64,000 bases of DNA from Euborellia annulipes (Eukaryota > Arthropoda > Insecta > Dermaptera > Anisolabididae), in the NCBI GenBank assembly GCA_023213315.1, contig JAKCPI010003247.1, positions 1-64,000 of the forward strand, given 5' to 3'. How positions within the stretch are numbered: the stretch's first letter is position 1; each line of letters begins with the position of its first letter. Both the position numbers and the translations under genes were made by a program. Of this stretch, positions 21,905 through 33,534 are shown one piece after another. Below the pieces are notes generated by a model, which saw nothing but the letters and a program-made list of their open reading frames with translations, ran no database searches and was not told the origin of the DNA.

Positions 21905-22136
21905 CAGAGCCGGTTCTAGGGGTTTGAGCCTCCCGGGCAAAACAAATTTTGGCACCCTTTTATACAACAATATACAAATTTGTTACAAATTTAAAAAAAA
22001 TTTGCCAAAAAATGGAAAATTTTAATCAAAATTAATAAGGAACAATGTTAAAAATATTTTATTTTTTAATTCTCCGCCCCTCAAAATTGGCGTCCCGAAC
22101 AGTCGCTGGGCTTGCCCAACCCTTTATCCTGCCCTG
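21905..22136. mobile_element. hAT-like MITE with CAGAGCCGGTTCTAGG end
   Basis: The ends are CAGAGCCGG and a short inverse GCCCTG, with ATTCTATT at 21897 and ATTCTTTT at 22137 as a 7-of-8 target duplication. A related end occurs at 58887. Confidence 0.6.
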
Positions 22137-22677
22137 ATTCTTTTTGAAAAAAAAAAAATTGATGGATTCAAACGAGATCAACTTTTTCTATTCATTTGAT
22201 GTCGTAAATAATAATACATTTTTATTATTAAAAATAATTTTTTTTTTTTTTAAAACATTCACACTTCCTATTAGATAGAGAAGAGAAATTTTATAGGGGG
22301 GGGAAGGCTACAGTATATCTATGATATTAAACTTAAGTCTATTTTAATTTTACTTATATAATCTTATACTAATCATATTCAAATTTGTTGATTATTTGTT
22401 TAAACTTTCAAAAGATTTTAAATGAAAGAGTGATGAAAGGAAGAGAAATAAGCAATTAAAAAAATTTCAACTTGTTTACGAGAAGTATATAGAAAAATAA
22501 TGTAAATAATAGAGCTAGGTATTTTTATAGTTCAAGGATTTAACAAGAGAGAGGCACAATTAAATCACGTTAGTATTTTTTACTTTATTTAAAGTTTTTT
22601 TATATTATTTATTTACCCGTTAACTAGTAAATAAGAATAGTAGAAGTTATTCAATACTACTATGTAGTACAATATTA
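22137..22677. other. No gene; possible SINE-1 tail fragment
   Basis: At 22238-22270 a T-run followed by AAAACATTCACACTT resembles the SINE-1 tail. Otherwise AT-rich. Confidence 0.4.
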
Positions 22678-22990
22678 TTACTTTCTCTTAGAATATTATT
22701 AATACTAACCGCGCCACTCTCATTTGGTGGGCTTTCAGTCTAGCCTCCCATGTTTGAAAGTGAATGAGCCACTTGAGAGTGTTTAAATTATTTTTTTTGT
22801 AATTGTTTTTACTAAAAAGAGAAAGTATTGTAATCGTAAAAAAATTAGACTTGGAGGTTTTGATGATTCTCGACGTTGTAGATTCTCCTGAGTCCAAAAA
22901 AATTTTTTGATATTATATCTATGAAATTTGGTATATGGGCAGCACTCAATTTGTATCAACTTTTTAACTAAATACGCCAACCGGAAGTAG
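22678..22990 (-). mobile_element. Degenerate family A-like repeat end
   Basis: TTACTTTCTCTTAG and AGAGAAAGTATTGTAATCG frame an interrupted end hairpin, followed by a diverged body with TGAAATTTGGTATATG. The same diverged body occurs at about 50930-51060. Confidence 0.4.
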
Positions 22991-24163
22991 TACTGTTAAT
23001 AAATTTAATATAAAAGATAAATCCTCATTTTATTTTAAATTTATTAATAATTATTTTTTGCCAAAAATTTTTTTTGAAGTACTGTTAAATTACAATATTT
23101 TAAAAATTCTTATTCTTTCACAAAATCTCAAGTCGAATTTTTTTTACAATTTTTTTGTAAAATTCCGCATTTGTAAGGTATAGCAGAAAGTCTAAGTGAA
23201 TTCATTTCCATTTTTTTACAAAGAGAATTTAATAAGAAAGTAAGTTATGCGATTTAAAAAGACATTTTTTTTTTTTATTTAGGTTTATATCGCCAAAGAT
23301 TAATCTCATCCCTTTGTAAACAGGAAATAAGAAATGAACGTTTGTTTTCATATAAAATTAAACAGGATCAAATTACTTGCTTCCTAAAAAATAATTAAAT
23401 TTTATTTGTTTAGACAAGATACGTCCTTTTATTATTCCTTGAATAGTATTAATCAAATATCGCTCTAAAGAACATCATATTAACTATGATTAATGTGTTT
23501 TTAAAATATTTTTTTAAAATATAATTTAGAACCTTGAAGATAGGTCATGTTGAGAAAAGCGAGCAACAAGGTGTACCCTCTGCTTGTGTATGCATGTGTG
23601 TACCCTGCATGGTCATTTAAGATAAGCCGAGGGGTTTTGTGACCCCGAATATGATGATCCTCTTGAGAGTTGATCCTCATCCATAATAAAGGCTTTGATT
23701 ATGCAGGAATGTCTTTTATATATAAGTATATATATATGGTCATTTGTGAAGAACAAGTTGGCTTAAGTTCCTCACCAGAGAGAAAGAGAGAGTTTTATCT
23801 CTAGGATCCTTGAATCTGTTGTCACTTCAAAATTATATTACAAAGTGGCTTTTTAATTTAGTGCTAAAAGTTAAAAATTTATTTCTTTATTCAAAGAGAT
23901 TTTTTAAGTATAAATAAAGTCCTTTTTCTAAGTATTTAATTAGAAACAGCCTTTATGACTGGAATTTCTTTTTTTACTTGGTCCTTTTTACTCTAGTTAA
24001 TGAGTGCCTTATTTAAAGTAAATCAGTCTTTAAAAAATATATTGGTAAAATTTTTTGTGGAAATTGTTTGAAGTACACTTTACTTATGATTTTAAACGAT
24101 TACGTAATTAATCACTTTGAATATTGATGCGCCTGTAGATAGGCAACACCAATATCTCAGATT
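22991..24163. other. No gene seen
   Basis: AT-rich sequence, with a more balanced patch at 23540-23720 that could be a LINE tail or unique sequence. A fragment at 24025-24080 repeats part of the neighbouring family A body. Confidence 0.4.
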
Positions 24164-24545
24164 ATTACTTTCTCTTATCTATATATGTAATATATAGTGA
24201 GAAAGTATTGCGGTCATGTCAAAAATTCGAAAAAAATGGGTCGCGTTTGTGTGTGATAATTTAAGGCATGAAGGAAATGAGCTACGAGATTGAAATCTTA
24301 TATTTAAGGTAGGTACCCTCCCGGACAATTGAAATACGCTTTTGAACAAAATCTGTCAAAAAATACTAGTACTTTACTAAAGTACTTTTCAAGTTTTTTT
24401 TTCGAATTTCTCAAAATTAGACCTAACGATTTTGATTAAAGTTCATAAATTGACTATTTTTTAGATGGTCTTTAAAAAATATATTAGTAAAATTTTTCGT
24501 GGAAATTGTTTGAAGTACACTTTACTGATGTACTTTTTTAATTAA
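24164..24545 (-). mobile_element. Family A repeat, far end missing
   Basis: The end hairpin TTACTTTCTCTTATC to GAGAAAGTATTG is followed by the body with ATACTAGTACTTTACT at about 24363. Similarity stops at a T-rich stretch before the X-box region. Confidence 0.7.
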
Positions 24546-24623
24546 TTAATTTCTTTTTTTGAATTTTTTATTTAGGGATTTTTTATTTGTATCACAATTT
24601 TCGGAAACGCAAAAATTAGTCCG

Positions 24624-24806
24624 GTTTTTTTTTTTTGTTTTTTGTTTTTTTTTTAAACATTCACACTTTTTTCTCATTCACACTCACACACACACACACA
24701 CACATTCATACAGTCTTTTCGGCAACTCAGACCATTTAAGACTTTGACGATACCCGTTGTAATTAATATTTATATTGTGGGTTCAGGCATTTCTATTTAA
24801 CGCAAC
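24624..24806 (-). mobile_element. SINE-1 copy with target duplication
   Basis: ATTAGTCCG at 24615-24623 and 24807-24815 flank a T-run, CATTCACACTTTTTTCTCA, an AC microsatellite (24684-24704), TCTTTTCGGCAACTCAG and TGTGGGTTCAGGCATTTCT. Extended flanks GCAA.ATTAGTCCG are near-identical. Confidence 0.75.
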
Positions 24807-24862
24807 ATTAGTCCGTGTTTGGTTACTGGAACTAAATTTCTTGATTCTTTGCTTCAAAACAG

Positions 24863-24935
24863 AACAAATCGATTCTTGCTTTGAAGCATCAGGCAGACAG
24901 AAATGGATACGCGGTCGTCGCTTTGGCCACCCCTG
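24863..24935 (-). mobile_element. hAT terminal sequence
   Basis: Minus strand from 24935 reads CAGGGGTGGCCAAAG followed by CGACGACCGCG, a typical hAT-superfamily end. The opposite terminus was not located. It explains a nearby frame that could look like an exon. Confidence 0.5.
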
Positions 24936-26014
24936 TACTATATCAACAGATATCTACAGCCCCCTTATCGTCTTACTTTCAGAAAAAAGCTGTTATATTT
25001 TAAATGTGAAGAAGGATTAGAATAAAATTTATTATTTTTATACGATATTAATTTAACAATTTTTTAAATTCATCATTATTTTGAAATTTTTATCTTCACA
25101 CGATTTCAGAGTTTTTAATGATGAAGACACCTCTAGAAAATTATCCTTTTTTGCATTAGGCCTATATATAGGACCTTTTCGCCAATTAAAACTAAATTTG
25201 CGAATAACACTTTGATGTGTCGTTAATCATCATTCAACCTATATAAAACCTGAAGTTGAGATCCTTGATTTGACTGAATATATTATATAAAAGTTGATCT
25301 AATAAATAATTGTTAATTGGCTTCCGAAGATGACCTGAATTTGTTCCTCTCTTAAATAAATAAATGAAATTTATTTCGAGTGAAATCATTTTTGACTTTG
25401 TAATGATTAAACTTTTCTTTTGATAATGGATTGTTAATAGCCAGACAGACACTGTCAAGGTCAGAGGCATTAAAAATTTCGAAAGAAACAGAGAGTGCAA
25501 GCAGAGGGGAGCAAGCATAATGGGATCATTTAAAAAAAAGAGTGAAATGGCTATCTAAGCAAAGAGAGAGACTTCGGATAGGATTACAATTAAATCATTC
25601 ATTAGTAATTTTACGACATCTTTTGAAAAGTTATAAATTTTCAAATAAATTATGTTAATCCTTAAGGTTCTTGAGTTGGGCTCTAAGGAATAATAAATCA
25701 CATCAAGAATAAAATTGCTGAAAAATTTTATTGATGGAAAATTGTAGACTTGAAATTTGTTAATTTTGAAAACTTTGGTGATTTTTTTGCCAATTTCATG
25801 GAAAAATAAATAAATAAATTTATTAACGGTCCCACGGTTGTTTGGACCAAACAATCACAAAACAAATTTATCATATAAAAACAACAAACAAAATTTTTGT
25901 AGTTATCAAATAATTTTGAAAAATTAGAGATGGATATCGAATATTCGAAACCCCACACCGAGAAGCGAATATATTTTGAAATTAGACTGGCTAGGCGTGT
26001 GCAAGTTGCATGTA
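24936..26014. other. No gene seen
   Basis: AT-rich sequence. The 94- and 99-codon minus frames at 25234-25854 are chance frames with no domain. A TAGGCCTA octamer lies at 25157. Confidence 0.5.
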
Positions 26015-26225
26015 CAGTGAGGGTCAATATTAAGTCCCACCCATGCGTTTTCTACATGTGATTATTTCAGTGTTTTTATAAAAGAAATTGAAAATCTTCA
26101 TTGGAAATTTTCTAGGTTTGAATCATGAAAGTTTTCATTAAAAAATATCTAATATTTTTTTTTAAAACAATGAAATAAGCACAAGTAGAAAACGCATAAG
26201 TGGGACTTGATATTGTCCCTCACTG
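26015..26225. mobile_element. Tc1/mariner-type MITE
   Basis: The ends CAGTGAGGGTCAATATTAAG and the inverse CTTGATATTGTCCCTCACTG are flanked by TA on both sides. The inverted arms are about 55 bp, with an AT-rich centre. No transposase. Confidence 0.8.
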
Positions 26226-27430
26226 TACAGTATGTACGTTTCTGACGTTTAAACTTAAAAATGACAAATTTCAAATAATTTCACTTAATCTTTTTATTTA
26301 TTAGATAACCAGCACTGAAAATAATTTATTTTGTTTCTTGGTATTCAGAAACCTTAAAAGAAGATTCCCTTTAAATCTTTAATGTTTTTTACTTCGATAG
26401 CCAACCCTAGTTTAACTGGCATAAGAGATGAAAAAGATTGACTTTTTGAAGAAATTAATTGGTAGGCCTAGTCAATAAAATTTCCTAACTTGGAACAGGA
26501 AGAGAATCCTAGTACAAGAAGCGAGTCTCTAATTTTGTGATAAGACCCAGGACGAAATAAATATATTGAAAAAAAAATATATTTGTTCTAATTTTGTGTA
26601 AAAAATTCAATTCATATCTTGAACGAACAAAAATTAGACAAAATTAGAAAAATCATTTTAAAATAAAATGAAAATTCAAAAAGTTCGCTGTCCAGATTCA
26701 TTATTAGGGGAAAGTATATCATTAAGCAGGTATATAATACTCAAGTTATCACAAAGATAAGAAGCATAAGATGAGTAAGGGAAGTGAAGTAATTAAAAAA
26801 AATGATTATTTTGTCCCTTACTCCCCAACAAATCCAATTTGGGACTAACTTGGCTCATTGGTCGCAGAGAGTTTGAATATCCACCCGAGTCGGCCCTTAA
26901 AAAAACAAATAGATTAAAAATAATTAATATTATTTTTAATTGAAAAAGAAAACTCAATCCTATCTGTAAATAATTATCTATTCATTGGATGTTCAAAGAA
27001 AAAAAAAATATATTTCTACTGCGGTTATTCCCGTCTTATCTAAAGATGTTGAGTCCTTTTTTTTTTATAACTCATTTGACTTTTCTCTTTGGCTAATGAA
27101 AAAAAAAAAACTTAATTACTAATAAATTAATCGATAGGAAGTCAAGTTGTTTTTTTTTTTTTTTAATTTCCTTTGACAAGAAAGTGACGTCATTTTTTAA
27201 ATTATCTCAAGGGATGTTTTGAAGGGAAGAAATATTATTTAATTAGAGGAAAAAAAAACACCATTTATTCATTCTCCGAGTTGGAGAAGAGAAAGTTCAC
27301 TTCACGATAGGAAATAGTTTAGACTTTCAAATAATCTACTGAATTTTTTATTTATTGACTGAATTTCCAAATATAAATGTGTTTGTTGAGTTTAGACTAG
27401 AAACAATAATTGTGCAAAAAAGTGCACTGT
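26226..27430. other. No gene seen
   Basis: AT-rich sequence with homopolymer runs. TAGGCCTA lies at 26463. Confidence 0.5.
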
Positions 27431-28050
27431 AAAAAAAAAATCTGGTGTGACTGGCGCACAGCACACAACTTTCTCTTGCCCTTCGGTAAGAGAAAGTTGT
27501 GCACCGTGCTGGTCATGGCAGATTTTTTGTGTCGAGATATATTTAGTTGCTCTTAGCACTTTAGTTCCAAACTTGACCACGCGATGATTCATAGATGGAG
27601 CTGAGCTACGAATGCTTCCACATCAGTAAAGTGTACTTCAAACGATTTCCACGAAAAATTTCACTGATATACTTTATAAAGAGCATCTAAAAAATAGTTC
27701 ATTTATGAATTTTAACAAACAAAATCGTTGCAGCGAATTTTGAGAAAATCGAAATAAACTGAAAAAGTACATCAGTAAAGTACTAGTACTTTTTGGTCGA
27801 TTTTGTTCAAAAGCTTATTTTCACCCCTTGGGAGAGTGCCCAACTTAAATAAAAAATTTCAACCTCGTAGCTCTTTTAGTTCCTGAGATATTTTGTTCAC
27901 AGTCACACAGACAGAGCATGTCCCGAAAACCACTTTTTTGGATTCAGGGGACCTTAAAACGTGAAGATCCATCAAAATCTCGACATCGAATTTTTGACAT
28001 GGATCGACTACTTTCTATATATTTCATAAATAGGGTAAGAGAAAGTAAAA
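27431..28050 (+). mobile_element. Family A repeat
   Basis: The left hairpin is at 27431-27530 (loop TTGCCCTTCGGTAAGAG). An internally shortened body lacks the X-box, AGTACTAGTACT lies at 27778-27789, and the right hairpin ends GGGTAAGAGAAAGTAAAA. The left portion resembles copy 1 (2281) in its TTAGTTCCAAACTTG variant. Confidence 0.8.
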
Positions 28051-28895
28051 AATATGAATTTTCATTGCAAGAGTGGAAGCGTTTTGTAACTATTTCATGA
28101 GAATAAATCGAAGTTTCACTTGAAAAAAATAATGTTTTTTTTATTCATAGGATTCTTTTTATTATCGGACTACTTGGATAATAAATGGGACTAGTTTACT
28201 TTTAAATATTATAATAATTAAACGAACGTTCTCCCAGTACAATCAAAAGGATTTTTTTTACCGTCCAGGTGTTGAGATAGTGAGACGTGTTGTAAAGAAA
28301 ACAGACAAGGGACGAATAAGAAGATGTGGTCCTTAAAATAACCTCGGCCCAGTTTCATCCAGAAAGAGAACATAAAGGCAAATGGAGAGAAATTAAAACG
28401 AGTGAGATGAACTCATCGTGAGTGTGAAGTCAGCGGCGCTTATAAAATAGGAGTCTGCTCTGTTCTTGGTTCTTGGTGATCAGTGCACCAGCAAAACAAG
28501 GCGCTCGCCTCCTGGGACCAAAAATACGCGAATTATTTTTATAAATGCATTGAAAAACGTTGAGTCGAGCGAGCGACACACTAGCCAAGTTGACATCACA
28601 CACAGTTAGTTCATAAGCGTCAAGCAACCCTCGGATGTTTTTCTAGACAGCTCGACTTCTCAAAAGAAGGGCTTTTCCTTCTCTCTTAACAGTGGATCTA
28701 ATCATTCTTCTTATTTTTTTTTTTTTTTTTTTTTTTGTAATCTAAATAATCTTTCACGTCTTCTATTCTGAGAGACTTCTATTCATCATCAATGTCCTAA
28801 TTTTTATTTTTAAATATTTATTCTTTTTTTTTCAACTTGCTAATCAGATATTTTTAAATAATTATGGTTGTCAAATTCAAGATCGAGAATTGTTT
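28051..28895. other. Unique region with promoter-like patch
   Basis: At 28340-28660 the sequence is base-balanced and not repeated. A TATAAAA lies at 28441-28447 and an arthropod initiator-like TCAGTG at 28480, about 40 bp apart, which is wider than usual. No ATG with a useful frame follows. It could be an alternative noncoding first exon or an enhancer, and is not a supported gene. A long T-run lies at 28709-28736. Confidence 0.3.
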
Positions 28896-29456
28896 TTAAA
28901 AAATCTGGTGTGATGGTCGCACAGCACACAACTTTCTCTTACCATCGGGAATTGAAAGTTGTGTTCTGTGCTTTTCACACCAGATTTTTCGCCCAATATA
29001 TTAGAATTCAAGATATAAAATTTATTAAAAATTTTGTTACAATGGCAACCATTTCTCCTATCTTTCCAAACAAGTGATTAAAGTGTACTTCAATTTTGAA
29101 GTCAAAATGAGAATATACATTATTAAAAAGCATTAAAAAAAATGATTTATGATTTTTAATCAAAATCGTTAGAGAGAATTTTGAGAAAATCGAAAAAACT
29201 GAAAAAGTAAAGTACTAGTACTTTTTGGCCGATTTTGTTCGAAAGCTAACACCAATGTTACGTGCAAGGGAGATACCTAACTTAAATATCAAATTTCAAC
29301 CTCCTATATCTTTTTATTCTTGTTATTTTTTTCAGAAACACACAGACAATTAGACCATTTCGCGGGACATCATAACGTGTATTTCCCTCAAAATCTCGAC
29401 ATAGAATTTTTGACACTTTCTATATATTAACATATTAATATATAGGTAAGAGAAAA
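28896..29456 (+). mobile_element. Family A repeat
   Basis: The left hairpin at about 28898-28988, the X-box variant GTTACAATGGCAAC at 29036-29049, AGTACTAGTACT at 29212-29223 and the right hairpin with TATAGGTAAGAGAAA are in the usual order. Confidence 0.8.
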
Positions 29457-29494
29457 TTGATATTCAAAATCTTTGCCGAATCTCCATCAATGCC

Positions 29495-29560
29495 AAATTT
29501 GATTGAACTAAGTGGATGGTCTTAATCTAAGACCGAAACGTCGCAATTGGTCAAATACAT
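29495..29560 (+). ncRNA. Hammerhead ribozyme relic
   Basis: GGTCTTAATCTAAGACC forms helix II followed by GAAACGTC at 29535-29542, but the 5' core reads AAGTGGA instead of CTGANGA. Helix I GATTG/CAATT is visible. Probably inactive. Confidence 0.4.
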
Positions 29561-29943
29561 GTCTGTGTTGTTTTTATTATAAATTTATTTTATTGCCTAA
29601 TTACTAAAAAATGATCTAGGCCAAAATAAACATTAGAGTATAGATAGGCCTTCTAATAGAGAAACAAAACTTCTATACGATCTGACTTTCACGATAGAAA
29701 AAGATGAGATATGTTAATTATTTAGAATTAACAGAAGAAACTCCTTCATTTCTTGAGGTTTACTTTAGTGGATTTTTCACATTTTTGGAAATAATAAATA
29801 AATATTAATATTAGATAATATTTATTATCGGAATTTTAATGAGAACTGTTAAAAAATTGAAATATCAGTCGCCAATTTTTATCAAATTTTCAAAATTAAA
29901 TATTGTCTAATATTTATTAATAATTTTAGAACATCTGAAAAAT

Positions 29944-30143
29944 CGTAATGTTGGGGTTGTGAGGATGCAGCCAAGGAGGTTTTGATCAATTCCAAGTTGA
30001 GACGTTTCGGCGAAAATTTTATTTTGACATCTTCAGTCGTTTAGAAATTTTCATGCTTATATCGCCTATATTTCGCCGAAAGGTCTTAACTTGGAATTGA
30101 TCAAAACCTCCTTGGCTGCATCCTCATAACCCCAACATTACAA
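29944..30143. mobile_element. Short inverted-repeat element with hammerhead motif
   Basis: The arms at 29944-30016 and 30068-30143 are inverse copies (outer ends GTAATGTTGGGG and CCCCAACATTAC). The minus strand of the left arm has CTGAAGA (30036-30030), GAAAC (30008-30004) and GTC ending at 30001. In the right arm the plus-strand core is degraded (GAAAGGTC). Confidence 0.6.
30001..30040 (-). ncRNA. Hammerhead ribozyme core with weak helix I
   Basis: All invariant core residues CTGAAGA and GAAACGTC are present. Helix II can form AAAAT/ATTTT plus outer pairs, while helix I shows only about two immediate pairs. Activity is doubtful. Confidence 0.45.
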
Positions 30144-30160
30144 TATCTACAGCCACGAAC

Positions 30161-31020
30161 TCACTCACATCTGAAAAATCTACAAAAGTAAACCTTCAAG
30201 AAATCAACGAGATATGTGACGACTAGTCGCGCATTGACGAGAGGGATGGATGCAACGTTTCGAAAGACAGCAATGAGAAAGCACTACTACTATGCGTAAA
30301 TAAATTTCTATTTAAAAAAAAAATTCTCGAGAAAAGAAGTTTTTTAATAATTGCCAGTTGACCTTCTCGTGTCGCCGTTCAACCACTAAATTACATCTTT
30401 CTTTAGAGAATAGATAGGCCTATTTTTTTAAAAATAGAAATATTTTTCTCTTTTGATCTCGAGGCGTATAAAAACACTCTCCCCCCCTCCCTTTGAAGTG
30501 ATCTTTATTAAAGTCACGTTTAAATCCTACATGGAGCCCTAAAATCACCTTTGTTAAATATTTTACTTTGCTTTTTTTCAATGAAAGTCGATTATTTAAT
30601 GTCAGAAGCGAATGAAATGAGATTAATTAATGAAAAATTATCTACGTCCAAATGAAATTCGAAGCCACATTTTGCTATTAAAAAAAAAAATCAATACTAA
30701 GCCGATGCATCAAAATAAATGTCAATTTATTATTATAATATTTTTCTCTGCAGTTCAATGCATATATTCAATTAATGATTGTTTCGGATTTCTAAACCAA
30801 AAGTGATTAAAATATCAGTTTTTGTAATGTATAATATCCAATAATAAACAATGACTAAGAATTGTATTTAATAAATATATAGGTTAGTAGTATAATGATA
30901 ATCTAAAAAAACGATAATTATTTAATGAAATGCATAGATAAGCAAAGATTGCAAAACACTTTTATTAGCTCTTTCACTGATTGTATTTTAATAAAAGTTT
31001 ATGAGTTTTAAGTGAAAAAT
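30161..31020. other. No gene seen
   Basis: AT-rich sequence. TAGGCCTA lies at 30415. Confidence 0.5.
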
Positions 31021-31115
31021 AAGCGATGCCAAATGCGGCGAAACTTCGGGTGGGTGATCCACAGGAATCAAAGTGTGGAACATCCCCCGGTAGCCATAGG
31101 TATTATTAATCTAAA
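31021..31115 (+). repeat. CCCCCGGTAGCCAT repeat, copy 1
   Basis: It shares GCGAAA.CTCGG, GGATGA-like and CATCCCCCGGTAGCCAT with 37020-37105. Origin unknown. Confidence 0.5.
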
Positions 31116-32269
31116 ATATATACCAGTATTAAAACCCTAAGAGTCGAAAAGGGGAATTAAAAAAGATAAAAAAAATATAAGAAGAAAATTCAAAGTTATA
31201 TAAATTTTTTTAACAATCTGAATATTGATTTATTATTATACAGTATTGAAGTTTTGAAAGCTAGGTCAGAAGTATGATTTTTTTTTTTTTTTTAGAACCT
31301 CAACTTGAGAAATTTCAAATTTTATTTGGGTACAACCCAAGAGAAACATAAAAATTATATTATTTTGTACCCTCCATTGAAGAATTGTATACTTGACTTC
31401 AAGACAAATTTTGTTTTATTTTAAATTTATATTAATTGTTGTAAAAAATATTTTTGAATTTAGCCCAAAAATGAATAAAATAAAATTTATTTTATTTATA
31501 TTTGGTTAAGGAGGGACTACATAAATTTTCTATAGGCCTTCTCTAGTATTTTAACCAAAAAGCGCCAAATTTTGCGGTGAATAATTCGAACTCATGTCAT
31601 ATGAACCGGGTGCCTGTATTTAGGTTTAGATGTTTATTTAATGACGTATTTCTACTAAAAAAAAATTCCCTCTTTTCCATGAATTTTAATTTGTTGACAT
31701 CTGACGAAACATGATGATAATGTGTTGATGGCTTAAACAAACTCTCTTTCATTCAATGCGGAAGACGATGTTATGTTGTTTTTTTTTTTTATAATAATAA
31801 TTATTATTAGAGACCGGAAAAAAACATAAAAAAATGGAAAAAAAAAAAAAAACTTGAAAAAAAGTTGAAAAAGAAAGTTGAAAAAATAAAGAATTATAAA
31901 TGGTAAAATTTTAAAAAACAAATTATGCGCCTGGAAAAATTTGTTTTTGTGAACAAATTTTACCCTGGAAAAAATTTTTTAGGGTATATTTACTGGGGGT
32001 TTTTGAAATTTTTTTTTTGGGGGAGGGCCCCCCCCCCTCCCCTTATATAGTCCCTGGTGTATGGTGTGTGAATGGGAAAAAGTGTGTTTTTTAATAAAAA
32101 AACAAAAAAATTATAAATATTAGAAAATAAGTTCAAATAAGACAAAGGGAAAAAAGAAAATCAAAAAAGAAAAAAATAAAAAATATCAATATAGATTTTT
32201 AATTGATAGAAATTAAATATCTAATGGTGAAAATTGAGAATAAGATTTTAAAACTCTAATTATTATTAT
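31116..32269. other. No gene; degraded G/C-run MITE end
   Basis: G-run, C-run and CTTATATAGTCCCTGG at 32010-32056 look like one end of a hAT-like MITE related to the one at 6072. The other end was not found. The remainder is AT-rich. Confidence 0.4.
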
Positions 32270-32660
32270 TATAATAAAATGGAAGGAATAAGCGCCTGCG
32301 ATTCGCAAAACGCAACCATCGACACTCGCAGATTTGTTTTTCTTTTCTGCTCGTTTCCAATGACCTATATTGGCGGTTTGTTTATATTCCCACCTATACA
32401 AGAGCAGTGGGCGATTGCTATTACCTCACAGCTATAAATAAGAGGCATTATAACGTGTTTTCCCCCAAGTAAACACCGACATGTGCGGCTGACAACTTTT
32501 TCAAATTTTCATATTCGTATCGAAAGGGTAATTTATCAAAATACCTCAAATCAAGATGATAGCCTGCTGGGAGTTGTTTGACATCTGATATAAATAGCGG
32601 ATGGTTCGATTCTATTTTGCTCTCAACGCACACTCTATATAAACACACAATCTCGAAAAA
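32270..32660 (-). other. Balanced region with an unidentified 66-codon frame
   Basis: A minus-strand frame at 32448-32648 reads through ISDVKQLPAGYHLDLRYF and LPFRYEYENLKKLS and ends in a TAA. Its residue mix is more protein-like than other frames here, but it has no ATG, no recognised domain and no splice evidence. Three TATA-like strings on the plus strand (32433, 32591, 32637) are partly codons of this frame read backwards. It could be a fragment of an old element or host exon. Confidence 0.25.
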
Positions 32661-33321
32661 AAAATTTCATTAATTATTCTTAGCGGTGTTTGTAATAGGG
32701 GTAATAAAAAATAAGAATCGTTAAATTGAAAGGCGTTTTCAGGGAGGCTCGCCTTTATTAAGAAAAAAAAAACGACGAAATTTTGATAAAAACTTGAACT
32801 TTAGCAAGATCGCTAAAAATTAATGATCTTCTTTTTAAAAATGAACTGAAGCTACAACTCGCATAATCTGACTTCAAATTTCTCGTGTGAGTGAGTATCT
32901 TAGGTAATCAAAAGTTTTGTGATGTCTATAACGCCAAATTTTTTTTGTATAGAAATGTGTTTAGTTTCCTGATGCAAAAAAAAAATTCAAAAAAGAGCGG
33001 CACACTTGAAAAATTCACGGAGCACCCGAAAAACACCAACCAACAAAAACCAACTCAACCCTTTAGTTTCTTATAATATAGTGTATTATAATAAAATTAA
33101 AGGGTAAAATTTATAAGAAATTTATAAGAATTTGTTAATTTGGCAAATTCATATTTCTCTATGAAGAATATGAGAAATGTGCTCAAACAACTTTGTTGGG
33201 AATATGAGAATATACATTTTAAAGAGCATTTAAAAAAAAAGTAAACGAAACGAAGTATGCTGGGTCAACAGTATTAAGGTTATGGAGAAAGAAAAACCAG
33301 CGAATGCTTTCCACGTTAAAA

Positions 33322-33383
33322 CAATTTATTCGCAGATATTTCGGTAAGCCTTACGCAAACCATCCTCAGTGCTTCAAATTATA
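33322..33383 (-). ncRNA. Hammerhead ribozyme, mirror copy
   Basis: Minus strand CTGAGGA (33369-33363), GAAA (33342-33339) and TATC with cleavage expected after the C at 33335. It is the inverse of the copy at 33472-33534 and has the same helix I. Confidence 0.75.
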
Positions 33384-33471
33384 TGATTGTGGAGCGTTTA
33401 ATAAACTCATAAAATGCCTGAGAAGTCATTCTATATATGATTTTATGAGTTTATTAAACGCTCCACAATCA

Positions 33472-33534
33472 TATAATTTGAAGCACTGAGGATGGTTTGC
33501 GTAAGGCTTACCGAAATATCTGCGAATAAATTGT
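33472..33534 (+). ncRNA. Hammerhead ribozyme with AUAU helix III
   Basis: CTGAGGA at 33486-33492, helix II GGT (33494-33496) with ACC (33510-33512), GAAA at 33513-33516, then TATC with cleavage expected after C33520. Helix I is GCA (33483-33485) with TGC (33521-33523), and after an internal loop AATTT with AAATT. The self-complementary AUAU replaces the more usual ACGU, again implying dimer action. Confidence 0.75.

Noticed and set aside
24775..25020. Possible second exon: acceptor at 24862, open phase-1 frame, stop at 25018 and AATAAA at 25021
   Set aside because: Part of the frame is a hAT terminus on the minus strand (CAGGGGTGGCCAAAG from 24935), and the start of the frame is a SINE; chance is the better explanation.
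28441..28484. TATA box plus initiator as a second promoter
   Set aside because: Spacing of about 40 bp is too wide and no useful start codon follows; kept only as a promoter-like patch.
32433..32645. Three TATA-like strings as a promoter cluster
   Set aside because: They overlap a minus-strand frame and AT-rich context, with no initiator or downstream exon.
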